Below, piece by piece: positions 13,301 through 25,226 of a stretch of 64,000 bases of DNA. Under the pieces are notes generated by a model. The model searched no databases and was not told the DNA's origin. It saw only the letters and a program-made list of their open reading frames with translations. The DNA comes from Ricinus communis (lineage: Eukaryota > Streptophyta > Magnoliopsida > Malpighiales > Euphorbiaceae). The stretch's first letter is position 1. Every line of letters begins with the position of its first letter. The position numbers were made by a program, and so were the translations under genes. Location: the NCBI RefSeq assembly GCF_019578655.1, contig NC_063265.1:21872285-21936284 (forward strand). Direction: 5' to 3'.

Positions 13301-16300
13301 TTGTGGTCTTCATATATAAATTAAGAATCGAAAGTTGTTAGGGTTGTGCTTCCTATTCAGAAGCGATATTCCTATCCACATTAGGATGGATAATCAAGGA
13401 GACATGAATGAGCAGGCTGCATAATTTTAAACCTTAATTAAAATTATTGGAGAGTATTTAAGCAGCATTATGTTCTTTCTAAAGGGTATGATTTGTTCCT
13501 AGTCATAACTGTCTAGATTTATCTAAATCTTACCATTCTTTTACTATTTCTTCCCACAGTATTTCTGAAACCAAATGCAGAACTTAGCAACTATTCACAT
13601 CCCAAATCCATTCTCCACCATATAAAACCCCTATCATTTTTTTCTATTCTGTTCTCTGTCATCTTTTGGATTAAAATCATGATTTACCACTTCAATCCAC
13701 ATTATCAATCTAACTCTCCCTTCTTGTCAAGCAAAATTCAGACATCCTCAATTTGCATTAATACATCTAATTAGATATGGCACTACTAAGTTAGCTCCTA
13801 AACCATATAAAGCTGGTGCCAAATTGATCTAGCATTGACACTAACACACGATTCAATGCTAGATTACATTACATCTACACCTTAAACATCCTTGAATCTA
13901 CTGTAGAGACCACCAAAAAGGGAAACAGAACTGAGTTTCATAGAGGTCAGCTGCTGTATACCCTAATAAATACATGTGACACATATTCATAAAGTAGAAG
14001 AAAATTAATAAAAAACTGAATAAACAAGGAATAGAAATTACCAGATAGAAAATACCATATGAATACTAAAACTACGAGGAGAAAAACCCTAAGTTAAACA
14101 ACTAAAAACTATCTATAATTTACTATGTTTGTGTTTGTGAAAAGGGTTTATACTTTCTATTCCTCAATACCCTCATTAATCAGAAAAAAGAATTAACTTA
14201 TTGTACGTCAAGGGGAAAATTCAAATTCACCAATAAAGGAAAATCACATACAAAAATCCCTTTAAAGAAAACAAAGAAAAGCTGTATTTGTGAAAGACCA
14301 ATATGTTGAGGGAGAGGCGTTATTTTCACCAATAGTCCCTTCTAGATTTAATGATGCTATTTCAAGTAAGAGTATATTTATCTATTAATCTTTTCCACAT
14401 TAATGTTGTACTGTTTCTTTTTAAAAGAAATTCACCACCAAAAAATATTAATAAATTTGGAGTTCTAACAGAGTTATTAAGTTACGATTGGAATTGATTT
14501 TGGACAATTCCAATGATGACTATATAGCAAGCTTTGGTAGGAAGAGTATATGAGATTATGTTAAAGGAATGGAAAAGAATGCAAAATTTAAAATCCATTC
14601 AGCATGATTTGCAAAATTATAGGATAAGATAGAGGATAAAGAGGAAAAGGTGTGTATTAACGATTGTACAGTAAGATTCCTGAAACCAATAAGTTTATGG
14701 TTTATCATACATTCTCTATTAATTTAAGGAAAAGTATGGAAAAAAATTGAAACACTTTGAAGCAAACTCGTACTATTTTTAAAAAACGAAATTATACAAA
14801 AAACAAAAGAACTTAAACAATAACAAAAAAAAGCCCTGAATAGCTACAATACAATTAAAAATAATGAATTCTAAATATAGCAATGATGACCCTTAAACAA
14901 TAAAGTTCCTATTATTACTAAATAGCTCTCAATTCGTTCTTATCTTCAAGTGGTTCACATATTCACCAATAAAGAAGCAATAAAGCATATCAATTCATTA
15001 AATCCAATAGAATGAAAAGTTGCAGCTCGCCAGAAAATAGAACCATAAGACCTATGGGTTATAAGCTCATCTTAAAATTCAACAATTTGAGCTACCAAAA
15101 ATCCATCCTTGCTCTCTTCATTAACACTTAATTTTCCAAATAAATTTACTTCAGCAACTTCGTGAATCTCAACGCAATCTTTTCTAGCAATGCTTCAATA
15201 TCTTTATTACATTTTCGTTTTCACCAGCTTCATTAACCTCTTTTGCAAGATTACTAGATCTAGATTTAGTTTCACCAAAATTTAATTCCTTTGGTAGTCT
15301 CCAAATCTTCTTTGAATTATCATCAATTTGCTACTTTTCAGCTTCACCGATTTGATTTTCTTCAACTTCAAGAAATTGCATTTGGATCTTACCCTCTTGG
15401 TTTTGTTAATTGCAACTTTCAATGTCAAGTTATTGATGGTTAAACAGAATCTAGATTTTCATGCTTTAAATGCACACTGAAAATTAAACTGCCAGCATAA
15501 AAATTCTTCAATCTCTTGTAGCACCTATCCAATTTCCAACTTAAATGATCCAGTTTCTTCACCTTTGAAGCACATTCCACCCATCAGCTGCCTCATATTT
15601 GACATTTAAAGTAGCCGTGTTAACCTATTACTTTCCACCTAATAATTGAACTAAAGGACCAGTTTATGAAATCCTTCTTGTAAACTTACCAACAAAGACT
15701 TTACAATCCCTCAAATTAGAATATTGTCTACGAATAAATTGGCTGCAAAAAGGAATCCCCAATGCTATTTCCATTATACACACAATCCAAAAGTAATAAT
15801 TCTAGTAAGACTTGTCCCATCACAATTATCATCATCAAGGAGATTGCTTCAGACTCTAAGTGTGTTTGGGATTGTTGTTGGGTGTTAAAAAAGCAGATTT
15901 AGAGTTTTTTTTATTTAGTATATTTTTAAAAAAAAATTATAAATTGTTTTTCTCAAACCTGTTTCTGAAAAATGCATTAAATTACCTACTTTTTGCAAAA
16001 GCAATTTTCAAAATTCAAAAAATAAACTAAAATAAAAATTGAGATTGGAAAAGTATTTCTCCAAACTCGCCAAGTAACCCCTCTATAGTATGCCACAAAA
16101 AAGCGCCAAGTGAAACCTAGTTCTAATACCACCTAATCTGGGATGATGACAAACAGGCTATACAACGTCTGTGCACAAAGGAAATTAGATAATCGGAATC
16201 GGATCATCCAAAGAACAAAATGAACTGAATTTGACTAAAATAACCTACTCTATCTCCCAAGAAAGTACATAAGGAACATACCATAAGGTATTAAAGAAAG

Positions 16301-16970
16301 AATCTAATTATGTTTGAGATAGAAATTAATACAATAGCAATCCTAAATCACTCTAAGAAAACTTAAAATTCAAAGACAAACAGAAACTCAAAAGTAACTA
16401 AATCATTAGAAATATGTAGATTAATTTAAAGTTCTAAGATACTGATTAGTCAACATTTTCTAAAGTAAGAATGTAGAAGTTGATGCCAAAGCCAAACAAA
16501 GTTTTTAGCTTATCTATCTAAATGAAAAGGAATGATTTGAAAAAAAAAATTAAAAAAAAAAATGAGTATACATACAATAAAAAAGAGAAAGCAACTAATC
16601 AGATAAACACGTGTTGAGGGCGTGTTTGGTTCTGTTAACAAATCGACTCCAATGAGTATACCTTTGGTTTGAGATCAGGTAGAGGAAGCGACTGAGAACG
16701 AACAGTGGAGTTAACAAATCGAGAGAAACTGTTCCGCTGAATCGATGAATTAGAATCACAAGACGAGGATGAGACTCCAATTCTCCTACTTCTTCGTTTG
16801 GATTGACAGTATAATCCAACGAAATCAACAAAGAAGTGATTGTTACTGTTAAATTTATTAGTATAAGCAAGAACCGAACACGGTGCCTTTGCAATGGAAC
16901 TACTACTAGCTGAGTTTAGAAGAAGCTGAGAGGACGACGCCGACGAAGACGCCGTCGTTTGCAGAGCCAT
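1611..16970 (-). CDS. GLU1: ferredoxin-dependent glutamate synthase, chloroplastic (5' half, 13 exons, continues off left edge)
   Basis: This enzyme converts glutamine plus 2-oxoglutarate to two glutamates in plastids, using reduced ferredoxin. It is the key step in ammonium and photorespiratory nitrogen assimilation. Exons by my splice reading: 16970-16662, 11806-11494, 10885-10443, 10358-10227, 9700-9602, 9115-9045, 7586-7490, 6640-6548, 5786-5641, 5140-4981, 2877-2767, 2645-2430, 1768-1611. All junctions are GT-AG and keep one frame, giving about 782 residues against roughly 1,620 for the full protein. Exon 1 (103 residues) is Ser-rich and encodes the plastid transit peptide, with a conserved [10 protein letters not shown] stretch. 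Exon 2 contains ERGACGVGF. Cys about 117 should be the N-terminal nucleophile of the mature class-II glutamine amidotransferase domain. [19 protein letters not shown] and GHNGEINT (exon 3) and [12 protein letters not shown] (exon 7) are hallmark motifs of that domain. Exons 10-13 begin the central domain. The FMN/Fe-S synthase half lies outside the window. Intron 1 is 4,855 bp. No frameshift or stop was seen. Confidence 0.96.
3165..3360. mobile_element. hAT-type MITE-like insertion in GLU1 intron 10
   Basis: The left end (GGGTGAGTTTAGCATTGAGG) and the reverse complement of the right end (GGGGTATGTTTCGGATTGCT) are imperfect inverted repeats. The interior carries GGAAAAGTGCTTTTCC. The same pattern, including a GTTTGGATTG-type terminus, is seen in the better-defined MITE at 15862-16080, so both probably belong to one family. 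No convincing 8-bp target duplication was found here. Confidence 0.4.
4270..4305. repeat. (AT)n microsatellite in GLU1 intron 10
   Basis: About 17 uninterrupted AT dinucleotides after a short A run. Likely polymorphic; no function implied. Confidence 0.9.
8112..8140. repeat. 7-bp tandem repeat (CACCTAG)4 in GLU1 intron 6
   Basis: Four consecutive copies of CACCTAG are visible inside the 1.46-kb intron between exons 6 and 7. Confidence 0.85.
8817..8900. repeat. tandem repeat of about 26 bp, three degenerate copies
   Basis: GGTCATTTGAATTTATTATT followed by CTTTG recurs about three times with small changes, inside the same GLU1 intron. Confidence 0.7.
12088..12580 (+). mobile_element. TRIM retrotransposon (miniature LTR element) in GLU1 intron 1
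   Basis: Two direct repeats of about 185 bp, at 12088-12272 and 12393-12580, both begin TGTTAGAGATCCCA and end in AATTCAATTT(C/T)TA. Immediately after the first repeat is TGGTATTAGAGCAGGTC, which resembles the methionine-tRNA primer binding site TGGTATCAGAGC of plant LTR elements. The internal part is only about 115 bp and has no coding capacity. ATAC flanks both ends (12084-12087 and just after the second repeat), a possible target duplication. These are the defining features of a terminal-repeat retrotransposon in miniature. It lies on the opposite strand to GLU1 and outside the duplicated block. Confidence 0.82.
15862..16080. mobile_element. 219-bp hAT-type MITE in GLU1 intron 1
   Basis: The element is flanked by CTCTAAGT (15854-15861) and CTCTATAG (16081-16088), an imperfect 8-bp target duplication as expected for hAT elements. 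Its ends are imperfect inverted repeats (GTGTTTGGGATTG against GGGTTACTTGGCGAGTTTGG). In the duplicated copy B the matching position (about 52721-52730, CACTAGAGTTTGAAGC) has no element, so the boundaries are supported by an empty site. Confidence 0.8.
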
Positions 16971-17142
16971 GACTGAGTGAACGCGCGAGTGCAGAGAAAC
17001 AGAACAATAAGAAACGTCTTTTTTTTTTTTAAAGAGAGAGAGTCAGAGTGTAGTGTGGAATGATCGTGTGGAGAAGAAAGGAAATAAAAAGGATTTGGGG
17101 ATTGGTGAGTGGATAAAGAGGAGAAAGTACTGCAGCCACCCG
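16971..17142 (-). promoter_or_regulatory. GLU1 5' leader and proximal promoter
   Basis: The stretch directly upstream of the GLU1 ATG is pyrimidine-rich on the minus strand, as is common for plant leaders, and contains CACCAATCC (a CCAAT-like motif). I see no clear TATA box. About 170 bp of it is retained in the duplicated copy B, so that copy carries a leader and part of a promoter. Confidence 0.5.
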
Positions 17143-19013
17143 CCTCTTCTCTGGACTTTATTTCATCTTTTTTTAATTCCCTTTTTTTCTTCTCTTCTAT
17201 GATTTTAATGTGTTATATTTCATTTGGTCGTTTAAAAATTGTGTTGTGTGTTTCTCAGTCTGTCTATTAGTTAGTATAGTGTGCTGTTATGAGGAACTTG
17301 GACGGAGCTGTGGGCGCGTGTGGTCCACCGTGTCACAGTCAACTACTACTTTCGCTTTCGGGTGTTGTAAAGGCCATTTGCCCCTTTTCTAGTTCTTTTT
17401 TTCATTTATTTATTTATTTATTTATTTATATTTAATGTGTGTTTTTTTCCTGCCATTCCCATAAGTTGTTGAGCAAATGCAAGCATGAAAGGACTCTCGT
17501 TTACTTTAAAAACATAATATCAAATTAAGTAGGCATGAAGAGTATGGGAAAACTTTCAAACTTTAATAGTTATCCGTGCATAATAGATATAATCTAATAA
17601 AATTTTAATATTTAATATTAATTTATAAAATTTTAGTATTTAATATTAATTTATAAAATTTTAATATATAATAATAATTTATCTATTTTTAATCTTTTAA
17701 TTTCTATAAAACTTTAAAATTTTATTAGTATATTAATATAAAAATTATTTTAAATTATTTATTAATTAATATATTATTTGTTAAAATTAAAGTGAGTGTT
17801 TAATTAGAAATACAATTTATGAATCAATAAATTAACAGAAAAAACTATGATATTATCCATAGGCTTGAATCACATATATTAAAAATTTATTAATCATATT
17901 AATAGAAATATGATAGTATTAAAAGTGTCGCATAAACCTATTACGGGCAGAAAAATAATCAAAATAAATAACTCTCAATTTAGAATAAAGAAATAAGAGT
18001 ATAGAGCATTAAATAATTTTTTTATAAATATTTACTCGTAGCTCTCGTTTGATACCGGATAAAGTAAATCACACAATATAGATATAATGCAAACATTCTT
18101 TTCTTTTCAGTCTCATGCTCTTGAGTTCTTAGATTTCTCATATTTGTCCAACTCGAATATTATAGTCAATAGAGCAAAGTATCAATGTTGGATCATATAG
18201 TTTCTTTGAGAAAATTTTAATTTAATTAAAAGTTTGGATTGAATTCTTATTTATATTTATATATGGTAATTAAATTGTAAACTAAGTTAAATTAAATCAA
18301 GGCTATAATTTATATAAGTTAATATATTATTATGAAAAACTTTTAGCTATTTCACTATATCACACTTCGGCTATTTTATATTTAAATTTTATAAATATTA
18401 TTCATTAAAAGTGAGTGCCACTAAAAAAAAATTTATGGAACTAGTTTATATGTTCTTTTAAGTTAACACAGACTTGTGATATGTTTAATATCTTCTTGCA
18501 ATTTTTATACATTGTTGGTCTTTACTTTCATCATTCATGTTATTTTAGTAATACTTTTTTTGCATGTTTTGCTATATCTTTAGACGCTAATATTGGTTAT
18601 TTTTATTGTATTTTTTACTAAATTTGATACTTTCATCATTCATTACTATATTTTTAGATGTTGCTATTGATTAATTTAATGATTGAAGAATGCTTAACGA
18701 GCCTGAGCTCGAGCTTGAATTGTGCTTAACGAGCTCTAACTCAAGCTTTTCTCATTATACAACTACTTAACGAATCAAATTCGGACAAAGTTCAAGCTGT
18801 TCATCGAACCGAGCTAGTTACAAATCGAGCTCAAGCTATTCGTGAGCCTAATTATTTGCAAATGAGTCGAGCTTGAGCTCCATTATAAAAGCTTGAATCG
18901 AGCTCGAGCCTCTACTAAAAATAAATAAACTAAACCTGAACTTATTGATATTCGGCTTGGTTCGATTACAGCCCCATATTTCTTTATTTCAATGTATTTA
19001 ATATAATTAATTA
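17143..19013. other. AT-rich intergenic region, no gene seen
   Basis: Upstream flank of GLU1. It contains an (ATTT)n run at about 17403-17430. It also contains AT-rich sequence at 17570-17900, with repeated AATTTATAAAATTTTA units like those in the intron at 42380-43700 and a GTTATCCGTGCATAATAG start resembling the TTACCCATGCGTTGCACGA motif at 42990. I find no coding frame. Confidence 0.6.
18690..18925. repeat. GAGCTCGAGCTTGA-type dispersed repeat cluster
   Basis: Multiple variants of GAGCTCGAGCTTGA, CGAGCTCAAGCT and TCGAGCTTGAGCTC occur in about 230 bp, on both orientations. Motif arrays of this kind are known from subterminal regions of plant DNA transposons. I could not define element ends. 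Confidence 0.55.
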
Positions 19014-19015
19014 TA

Positions 19016-19348
19016 GGGCAAATATGTATTTATACCTCTGAACTTGTATGGATTAATCAGTTTAACACTTTAACTTTTAATTTAACCGAACAGACACTTG
19101 AATTTATTCTTTTTAATATTGAAACAACTTTAAATTTCAAGTTAACTTAATATACACCTGAATTTTATTTTTTGAAGTACTTAAATATTTTTGTGTAATG
19201 CATGTGGATGTATTGATTGAAGACACATGTAAAAAATATTAAAAGATTATTAAAAAAGTAAATTTAAGTGTTTATTAAGTTAAATCGAAAGCTAAAGTAT
19301 CAAACTGATTAAATGATCAAAGTTCATGAGCATTTATATTCATTTAGC
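19016..19348. mobile_element. foldback MITE with arms of about 100 bp
   Basis: The left arm (CAAATATGTATTTATACC, then ATTAATCAGTTTAACACTTT and ACACTTGAATTTA) is matched in inverse orientation by the right arm (reverse complement: TGAACTTTGATCATTTAATC, CAGTTTGATACTTTAGC, ACACTTAAATTTA). The spacer is about 120 bp. No open frame is present. Family not assigned. Confidence 0.65.
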
Positions 19349-20058
19349 GTTAATTACACAAACAATAAAAAAAGATATAAACATTGATTACAAAAGTCTA
19401 CTACTATATTTAAGGGATAAGTACAAAAAACTATCATGTGATTTCACTCTTTGGCAAAATGCGGCATGTGATTTATTTTGTGACAAAAGACTAGCCTATA
19501 GTTTACTTCATTAACAAATTAGTGTCAAACATTCTAACGCTCTTTATTAGCTCTAGTGTATTTTTACAATTTCATACCCTATATTTTTTCTTTGTAATAT
19601 TCTTATATCCTATACTTTATTTCGTTTGCCTCTTACATATCCCAATCAACTTATAGAATTAATATTTATGATTTGATACTAATATAATATGAACCATTAA
19701 TAATAAATTATTTTATAATAATACTACATAATTATATGTCTAAAAAATTTATAAATATACTTAAAATATATTCAAAATATTATCTTTTAATTTAATTAGA
19801 AATTATAAAAATATATATTATTATCATTTAATTCAAGCCCCAAACAATCACTTAGCTATCAAATTACTTGAAAATAACTATTGTATTAAAATCAAATTAA
19901 ATTTAAGAAATACCTTATAAAATATATATCATATTAATTTGATTTAGTACTAAAGTATAAAAAGATAACACACAAAGTATAAAAGTGTTATAAAGAAAAA
20001 CCATAAGGTATGTAATTACAAAAACATGAAACCAGAGCCAATAAACAGTGTTAGCATG

Positions 20059-23000
20059 TGTCACGACCCCACCCGAGGGCCCGTGACCGGCACTAGGGAA
20101 TGGGTAGGCGTAAGGCCACCGAAACTCGTAGTAAGCCTAACACTCACTGACTTAAACAAATCTCATCTCAAATTTATATTATTAAAGCCACAAATTATCT
20201 TAATAATTACATTTTACATAATTAATTCGGTCTGCCAGAAAAATTAGGCGAGACCCGAAACTCATAAAATTTACAACTGATACCTCTACTATTGCAACTG
20301 CGGAGAATCTAAGATTTTTACAATTTGACATACCAAATCAAACACCACCCGATGAAGAAGAAGTAGGGTTACTGAGTAAGAGTCGCGGAAGACTAAGAAT
20401 CAAGAAATGGGACCTCTCGAGTGAGTTAAAATCAAATAATCTAGAGACTATTGCGGTCTTCACGGGAAAATATTAATCGTTCGAATCGATATGAAACCAT
20501 GCACGTAAATACAACTCATATTATAATCATACCAAATAAATAAATAAATAAAATATATTTTTATTTTTACAGGACGAGTGGCTCAGTAGAACCCTAACCC
20601 AGAGAGCAATGCTCGACCGGGGACCTTACCTCCAGTCTGGTCACTTAAGTATCCAAATAAGCCTACGCCCGGAAGCAATGCTCGACTGGGACCTTACTCC
20701 AGATCTCATTCCAATAGGATCGGGCGCCCGGAGAGCAATGCTTAACCAGGTCCTTAACTCCAGTCCGGTCACTTAATATTCAAATAAGCCGGCCTGAGGA
20801 GGCGAACCGACTGTGGTCCTTTACTCCGACATCTCACTCAAATCGGCCTAGAGAGCCATGCTCGACCAGGGCAAAACTCATAATAATCTTATTACCGCAA
20901 TTTACTCAAATCAGCCCAGAGAGCCATGCTCGACCAAGGCAAAACTCATAATAATCTTATTACTCGCGAATTTACTCAAATCGGTAGAGCCATGCTCGAC
21001 CGAGGGCGAACCCATAAAATCTTATTACCCGTCCATGATCATTATATTCTACAAGCCACATTTTCCAAATCGCAATCGCCACATTTAATAAATATTATTG
21101 TCTAAAGAAGTCATTCAACCATATCAAAATAACGATTAACAAATTAGAGTAAGACATCATGCAACTCATGTGAAAAACTGATAATATTTGGTATTATCAT
21201 AACATTACTATAATAATACTTATATTATCTTCAATAATTAATGATCCAGTGAAATTATTTACGTTGCGATACTAATAACCATATTAAGCATAAACTTTCA
21301 AAATAACATATTAAATTCAGACTTAACAATAGTGCAACGATTAAGTGACTTTAACTCACAGGTTTTGGGCAACCTTCTAGCTCTGCTCCGATGCCTCGGT
21401 TGGAGCGAGCCGAACAGACAGATCATCTAATCACGGAAAAATAATTTATCAATTATACTGAAACAATCGATCATTAATCCTAGGTCTAGACTCTTAGAAC
21501 TGACTGTCTAAGAATCTCGACTCGGGAGAATTCTACCGAAAATCCGGCAGAACCTCCCCTACAACATGGACATTTACCCCCCGTAAAAATGGGTCCATGA
21601 CCTGTCAGAAAAATACTTCAAATAACCAACAATTTAAACAACGGGAATCGGGTCCCCAACTTCACTATTTTTCCCGACTCCGTCACACAATACAAAACAC
21701 GAGGCAGGCAAACTAACAGACAATTATTTTTGACTCACAAATATCATCAAATACTCAATATAATCCAATAGACACACAATTAAACCAAAAATTACAAAAT
21801 TAACGGGCCAGAGAAAATTACCGAGACGCTCGGTCGCTCGGTCGACTCACCTCCAGCCGCCGGAGTCCGATCGACGATCCGAACTCACCATCGGACTCGA
21901 AACGACGTACTGACGGCGATCCCCGCTTTTAATTTTTCGATCTGACACCCGATCATCCGGAGAGATTTACGGACAATCTCGGCCGTCGATTTGCAAACGA
22001 AGCCCGATCGCCACGAAACCGGTGCCAATGCGAAGCTTGAGCTGAGAGAGTCGGGATACGTCCTCCGATCGTCCATCCTCCGTCGGAGCTCGTCAGAAAA
22101 AGTCGAAAAACGCTCTACCGCCACTCTAAATTTCACTTTACGGATCTTGCAACTCCGACCACCCCAGGCGTCGCCACCGCCGCCGAAGAGCCAGGAGGAG
22201 GCCGTCGCCACTCGACTCGGCCGCCAACACCGGGAAGCGGGGACCGGACTCCTCCCACGTGATTCCTGCTGCTGAAGCTGGTTCTCCACCGCCGCCGCAC
22301 CCGCCATCTCCGGCCACCAAGCGCCACGCGACGCCACCGCCTTCCTCTTCTTCTTCTTCGGCCATCACCCTCTCTCTCTCTCTCCCGATCTACTTTCTCT
22401 CTGCCCGATCCCATTCTTTTCAATATCGACATTAGGACCCCGAACTTTTCTTTATTACAATTTGGTCCCTCAACTTTATTAATTACTTACAATTTCATCT
22501 AGCAGAATTCCAATTTAACCCCTAAACTTTTCCTTAGCCTTTCAATTAAACCCTTAACTAATTAATTTGGGCCAAATCCGAATTATTGTAAATACATAAT
22601 TACATAAATACCCCTGACCGACATATTTATTTACAAAAATACCAAACTCACAAATTTCCATTAAAACCCCATAAAAATAAAATTATACTTTCAATCCTTA
22701 TTCCAAAATAAATTTCCAATTTAAAATTTAATACCACTAATCAATTAAAATACCAATTTTTTAAAATTCTTTTATAAAAACATCCCTTACAATTTCTACC
22801 ATAATTTTTCCAATATATAATTTTATTTATACATATACATATACATTGGGGGAAAATTAGAATAACCAAAAATATATTCTACCCTTCAAATAATTTACTT
22901 AATTAATTCTTAAAATTTCAACTAATTGGGTATAGAAAAAGTAATTCATTCAATTGACTAATATTAAAATTTCCATTAAATCTTTTCAAATTAAACCAAA

Positions 23001-23066
23001 TAAAAATAAAGCTAAAATTAACTTAAATAGAAACTCATTAAATATATAAAAATTCCGGGTATTACA
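20059..23066 (-). mobile_element. solo LTR, about 3.0 kb, probably Gypsy-type
   Basis: On the plus strand it runs from TGTCACGACCCCACCC to CCGGGTATTACA. Read on the minus strand it begins TGTAATACCCGG and ends GGGTCGTGACA, a familiar plant Gypsy LTR arrangement. Flanks GCATG (20054-20058) and GTATG (23067-23071) are a 4/5 match, consistent with a 5-bp target duplication. No primer site, polypurine tract or polyprotein is adjacent, so it is a solo LTR. The 21.8-22.4 kb portion is much more GC-rich than its surroundings and creates long spurious open frames. It sits inside the TIR element at 19413-23186. Confidence 0.8.
20598..21030. repeat. minisatellite of about 65 bp within the solo LTR (about 7 degenerate units)
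   Basis: The core GAGAGC(A/C)ATGCTCGACC recurs at roughly 55-70-bp spacing (near 20603, 20661, 20730, 20850, 20918, 20985), with a strongly altered unit near 20795. The last three units share AAAACTCATAATAATCTTAT, so there appear to be two subfamilies. Confidence 0.8.
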
Positions 23067-23186
23067 GTATGTTTGCTAATAATTTGTTAACGGAATAAAC
23101 CATATGGTAGTAGTTTATCAAAATAAATCACACACCCGTTTTTGCAAATGAGTGATACCACAAGGTAGTATTTTTTGTACTTATCT

Positions 23187-25226
23187 CTATTTTCAATTAT
23201 AATATTAGAAATACAAAGTTCTATAAATATCATTTCACCAACAGGATTAAGTATAAAGTAAAAAAAAATGAGTACTCAAAACGCCATTAAGTTATAGCCT
23301 CCTCATAGCATCTCTAATTGTGCTCTTTACTTTAAAGAGCAAAACTTATATATTAAATAACATCTTAAAGAATATTTCAATATAAAGAGTAAATAAAATT
23401 TATTTAAGTCCCATGGAATTTTTATATTTTACTCTTTATTTTATTTTTATTTTGATAAGCATTAATGATTTTAATTTATCTTTTATTTTTCTATTAATTA
23501 GCATCTATCCCCATGCTTTATGCAATTAGATTTTATTTTAAAAAATATATCAAATAGTTATATTAAATCTATTTTTTATATTTAGAAAAGTTCATTATTT
23601 AGGCAATGAATCTCTTAAATCTACATCAATGCATTGCTATTAAAAGGGTACATTTAAATAATAATTCAATGCTACCTGACTCGTATTCTTAAAAATTTAT
23701 AGTATAGCAAGTGTTTATAAGGCTTTTGGTGATTCTTGGGGTGGACAAGATAGGAGATGTGTTGATATGTTTTGAGAATTTTGATAGCATGATGGAGCTT
23801 GAGAGTGGATCATAGCTTTGTCGTAAGATCATGTGATGGTGGTGCTTTTGATGAATTTATCAAGATTTATTTTTAATTTTTTAATTTTTTCAACTTAAGT
23901 GATGCACGATTGAATTTAGATAAGAGAATGAAATTGAGATGCTTTAAATCAGATAGGGTGACAAGTTATAAATATTTATTAATTATAATTAATATAAGAC
24001 CAGGTAATAAGCGACAATTAGCATTCATTGGTTTAATAAAAAATAATAGGTGCAAGCTATTGTTAGTTTATTCTCTTTGTTTCAGCATATATATATATAT
24101 ATATACATATTAGGTTTTTATCAATAAGAAAATAAGAATTATAAATATCAATTAATTAAGTACATAAAATTTTGTAGTACATTTAAAGTATTTTCAATGT
24201 TGCTCTTTATTTTAAAGAATATAATTTCTATAATAAAGTGCATCTTAAGAAATATTTAAAAATAAAGAGTAAAAAGTTCAATAGACATTTTATATTTTAC
24301 TTTTGTCTTCATAAACTTTAATGGATTTAATTTTTTTACCAATACAAAAATAAGAATTACAAATATCAATTAATCAAGTGGATAAAAACTCATAATGCAT
24401 TTATTAAATATAAAATAGAGAGTGAAGTTTGGCTTTCCATATGTAGCAAGCCAACTCAACTCTCTATTTTATATTTAAAGAATAAATAGTACATTAGAGT
24501 GTTATTTTATGATATGACTCTTTAAAATAAAAAGTTTGACATATTTAAAGAGTGCATTATATATGCTCTTATTAAATATAACATAAAAAGTAAAGTTTGA
24601 CTCTCTATATATAAAGAGTCAAATTAACTATCTACTTTATCTTAAAGCATAAAAAGTCTATTGAAGTTTTATTTTATGAAATGACTCAATTCTATTCTAT
24701 AACCAAGTCTATTTATCAAAAATTTATTCATGCACTAAATAATATATTAGATATATTATAGAATTTATTTACTAAGTTTAAATTACTTTATACATTAATG
24801 TTAGTGGTTTGAGATTTCAATATAGAAGACTAAACTCGATGAAAATTAATATAATATAATTTGAAAATATTAAAAATATATGACACATTATCTTAATAAC
24901 TTTATTTAAACTAATTAATTATGTCATATTCCAATTAGTTGCTCTTATTTCAACCTTCACAGATGCATTTAGGTTATGTTTGGTAGGATGTAAATGAAGC
25001 TTGTAATGAAATCACCATTATATTATATGTTTCATTACTTTGTTTGGTAGTAGAATTTTTTTTACATAAGATAATAACAAACACATTATATAATCAATTA
25101 TTTTTAATTTAATTTGAAGTAGTTCTTTTGTGATATTTTAGTACTTTAAGAATTAAGACGTTAACAATTTACATCTGAATTCACTAACAATGTTAATTCA
25201 ATAGTTATAATTCATTCATTTATGGC
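23187..25226. other. AT-rich intergenic region with MITE-like relics, no gene seen
   Basis: GCTCTTTACTTTAAAGAGC (near 23320) and related CTCTTTATTTTAAAGA stretches near 24190, 24460, 24520 and 24600 recur with GCATCTTAAGAA-type companions. They look like several degraded copies of one short inverted-repeat element. Another possible end is GGTTATGTTTGGTAGGATG near 24970. No coding frame was found. Confidence 0.5.

Larger units (their letters stand above)
13103..17142. other. inverted segmental duplication, copy A (GLU1 5' flank, exon 1, most of intron 1)
   Basis: The reverse complement of this block aligns along its length with 51755-55485. Matching anchors include the transit-peptide exon, the 5' flank (CACTCACCAATCCCCAAATCC), and the intron end (GCATATG-TTGGAGTAAA). 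This copy is continuous with the rest of GLU1, so it is the parental locus. The block here is about 4.0 kb against 3.7 kb in copy B. Part of the difference is the MITE at 15862-16080. Confidence 0.93.
19413..23186. mobile_element. TIR DNA element (possibly Mutator-like) hosting a nested solo LTR
   Basis: The left terminus (AGGGATAAGTACAAAAAACT, continuing with ATGTGATTTCACTC...GCAAAATGCGGCATGTGATT) and the reverse complement of the right terminus (AGATAAGTACAAAAAATACT, then GTGGTATCACTCATTTGCAA) form imperfect inverted repeats of roughly 110 bp. The flanks CTATATTTA (19404-19412) and CTATTTTCA (23187-23195) agree at 7 of 9 bases, which fits a worn 9-bp target duplication as made by Mutator-like elements. 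Without the inserted LTR the element is only about 0.77 kb and has no coding capacity. Confidence 0.65.

Noticed and set aside
22133..22432. Long overlapping open frames on both strands in GC-rich sequence (21885-22432)
   Set aside because: They lie inside the solo LTR, overlap in three frames, are Arg/Gly/Ser-rich by composition and show no domain. GC-rich DNA simply has few stops.
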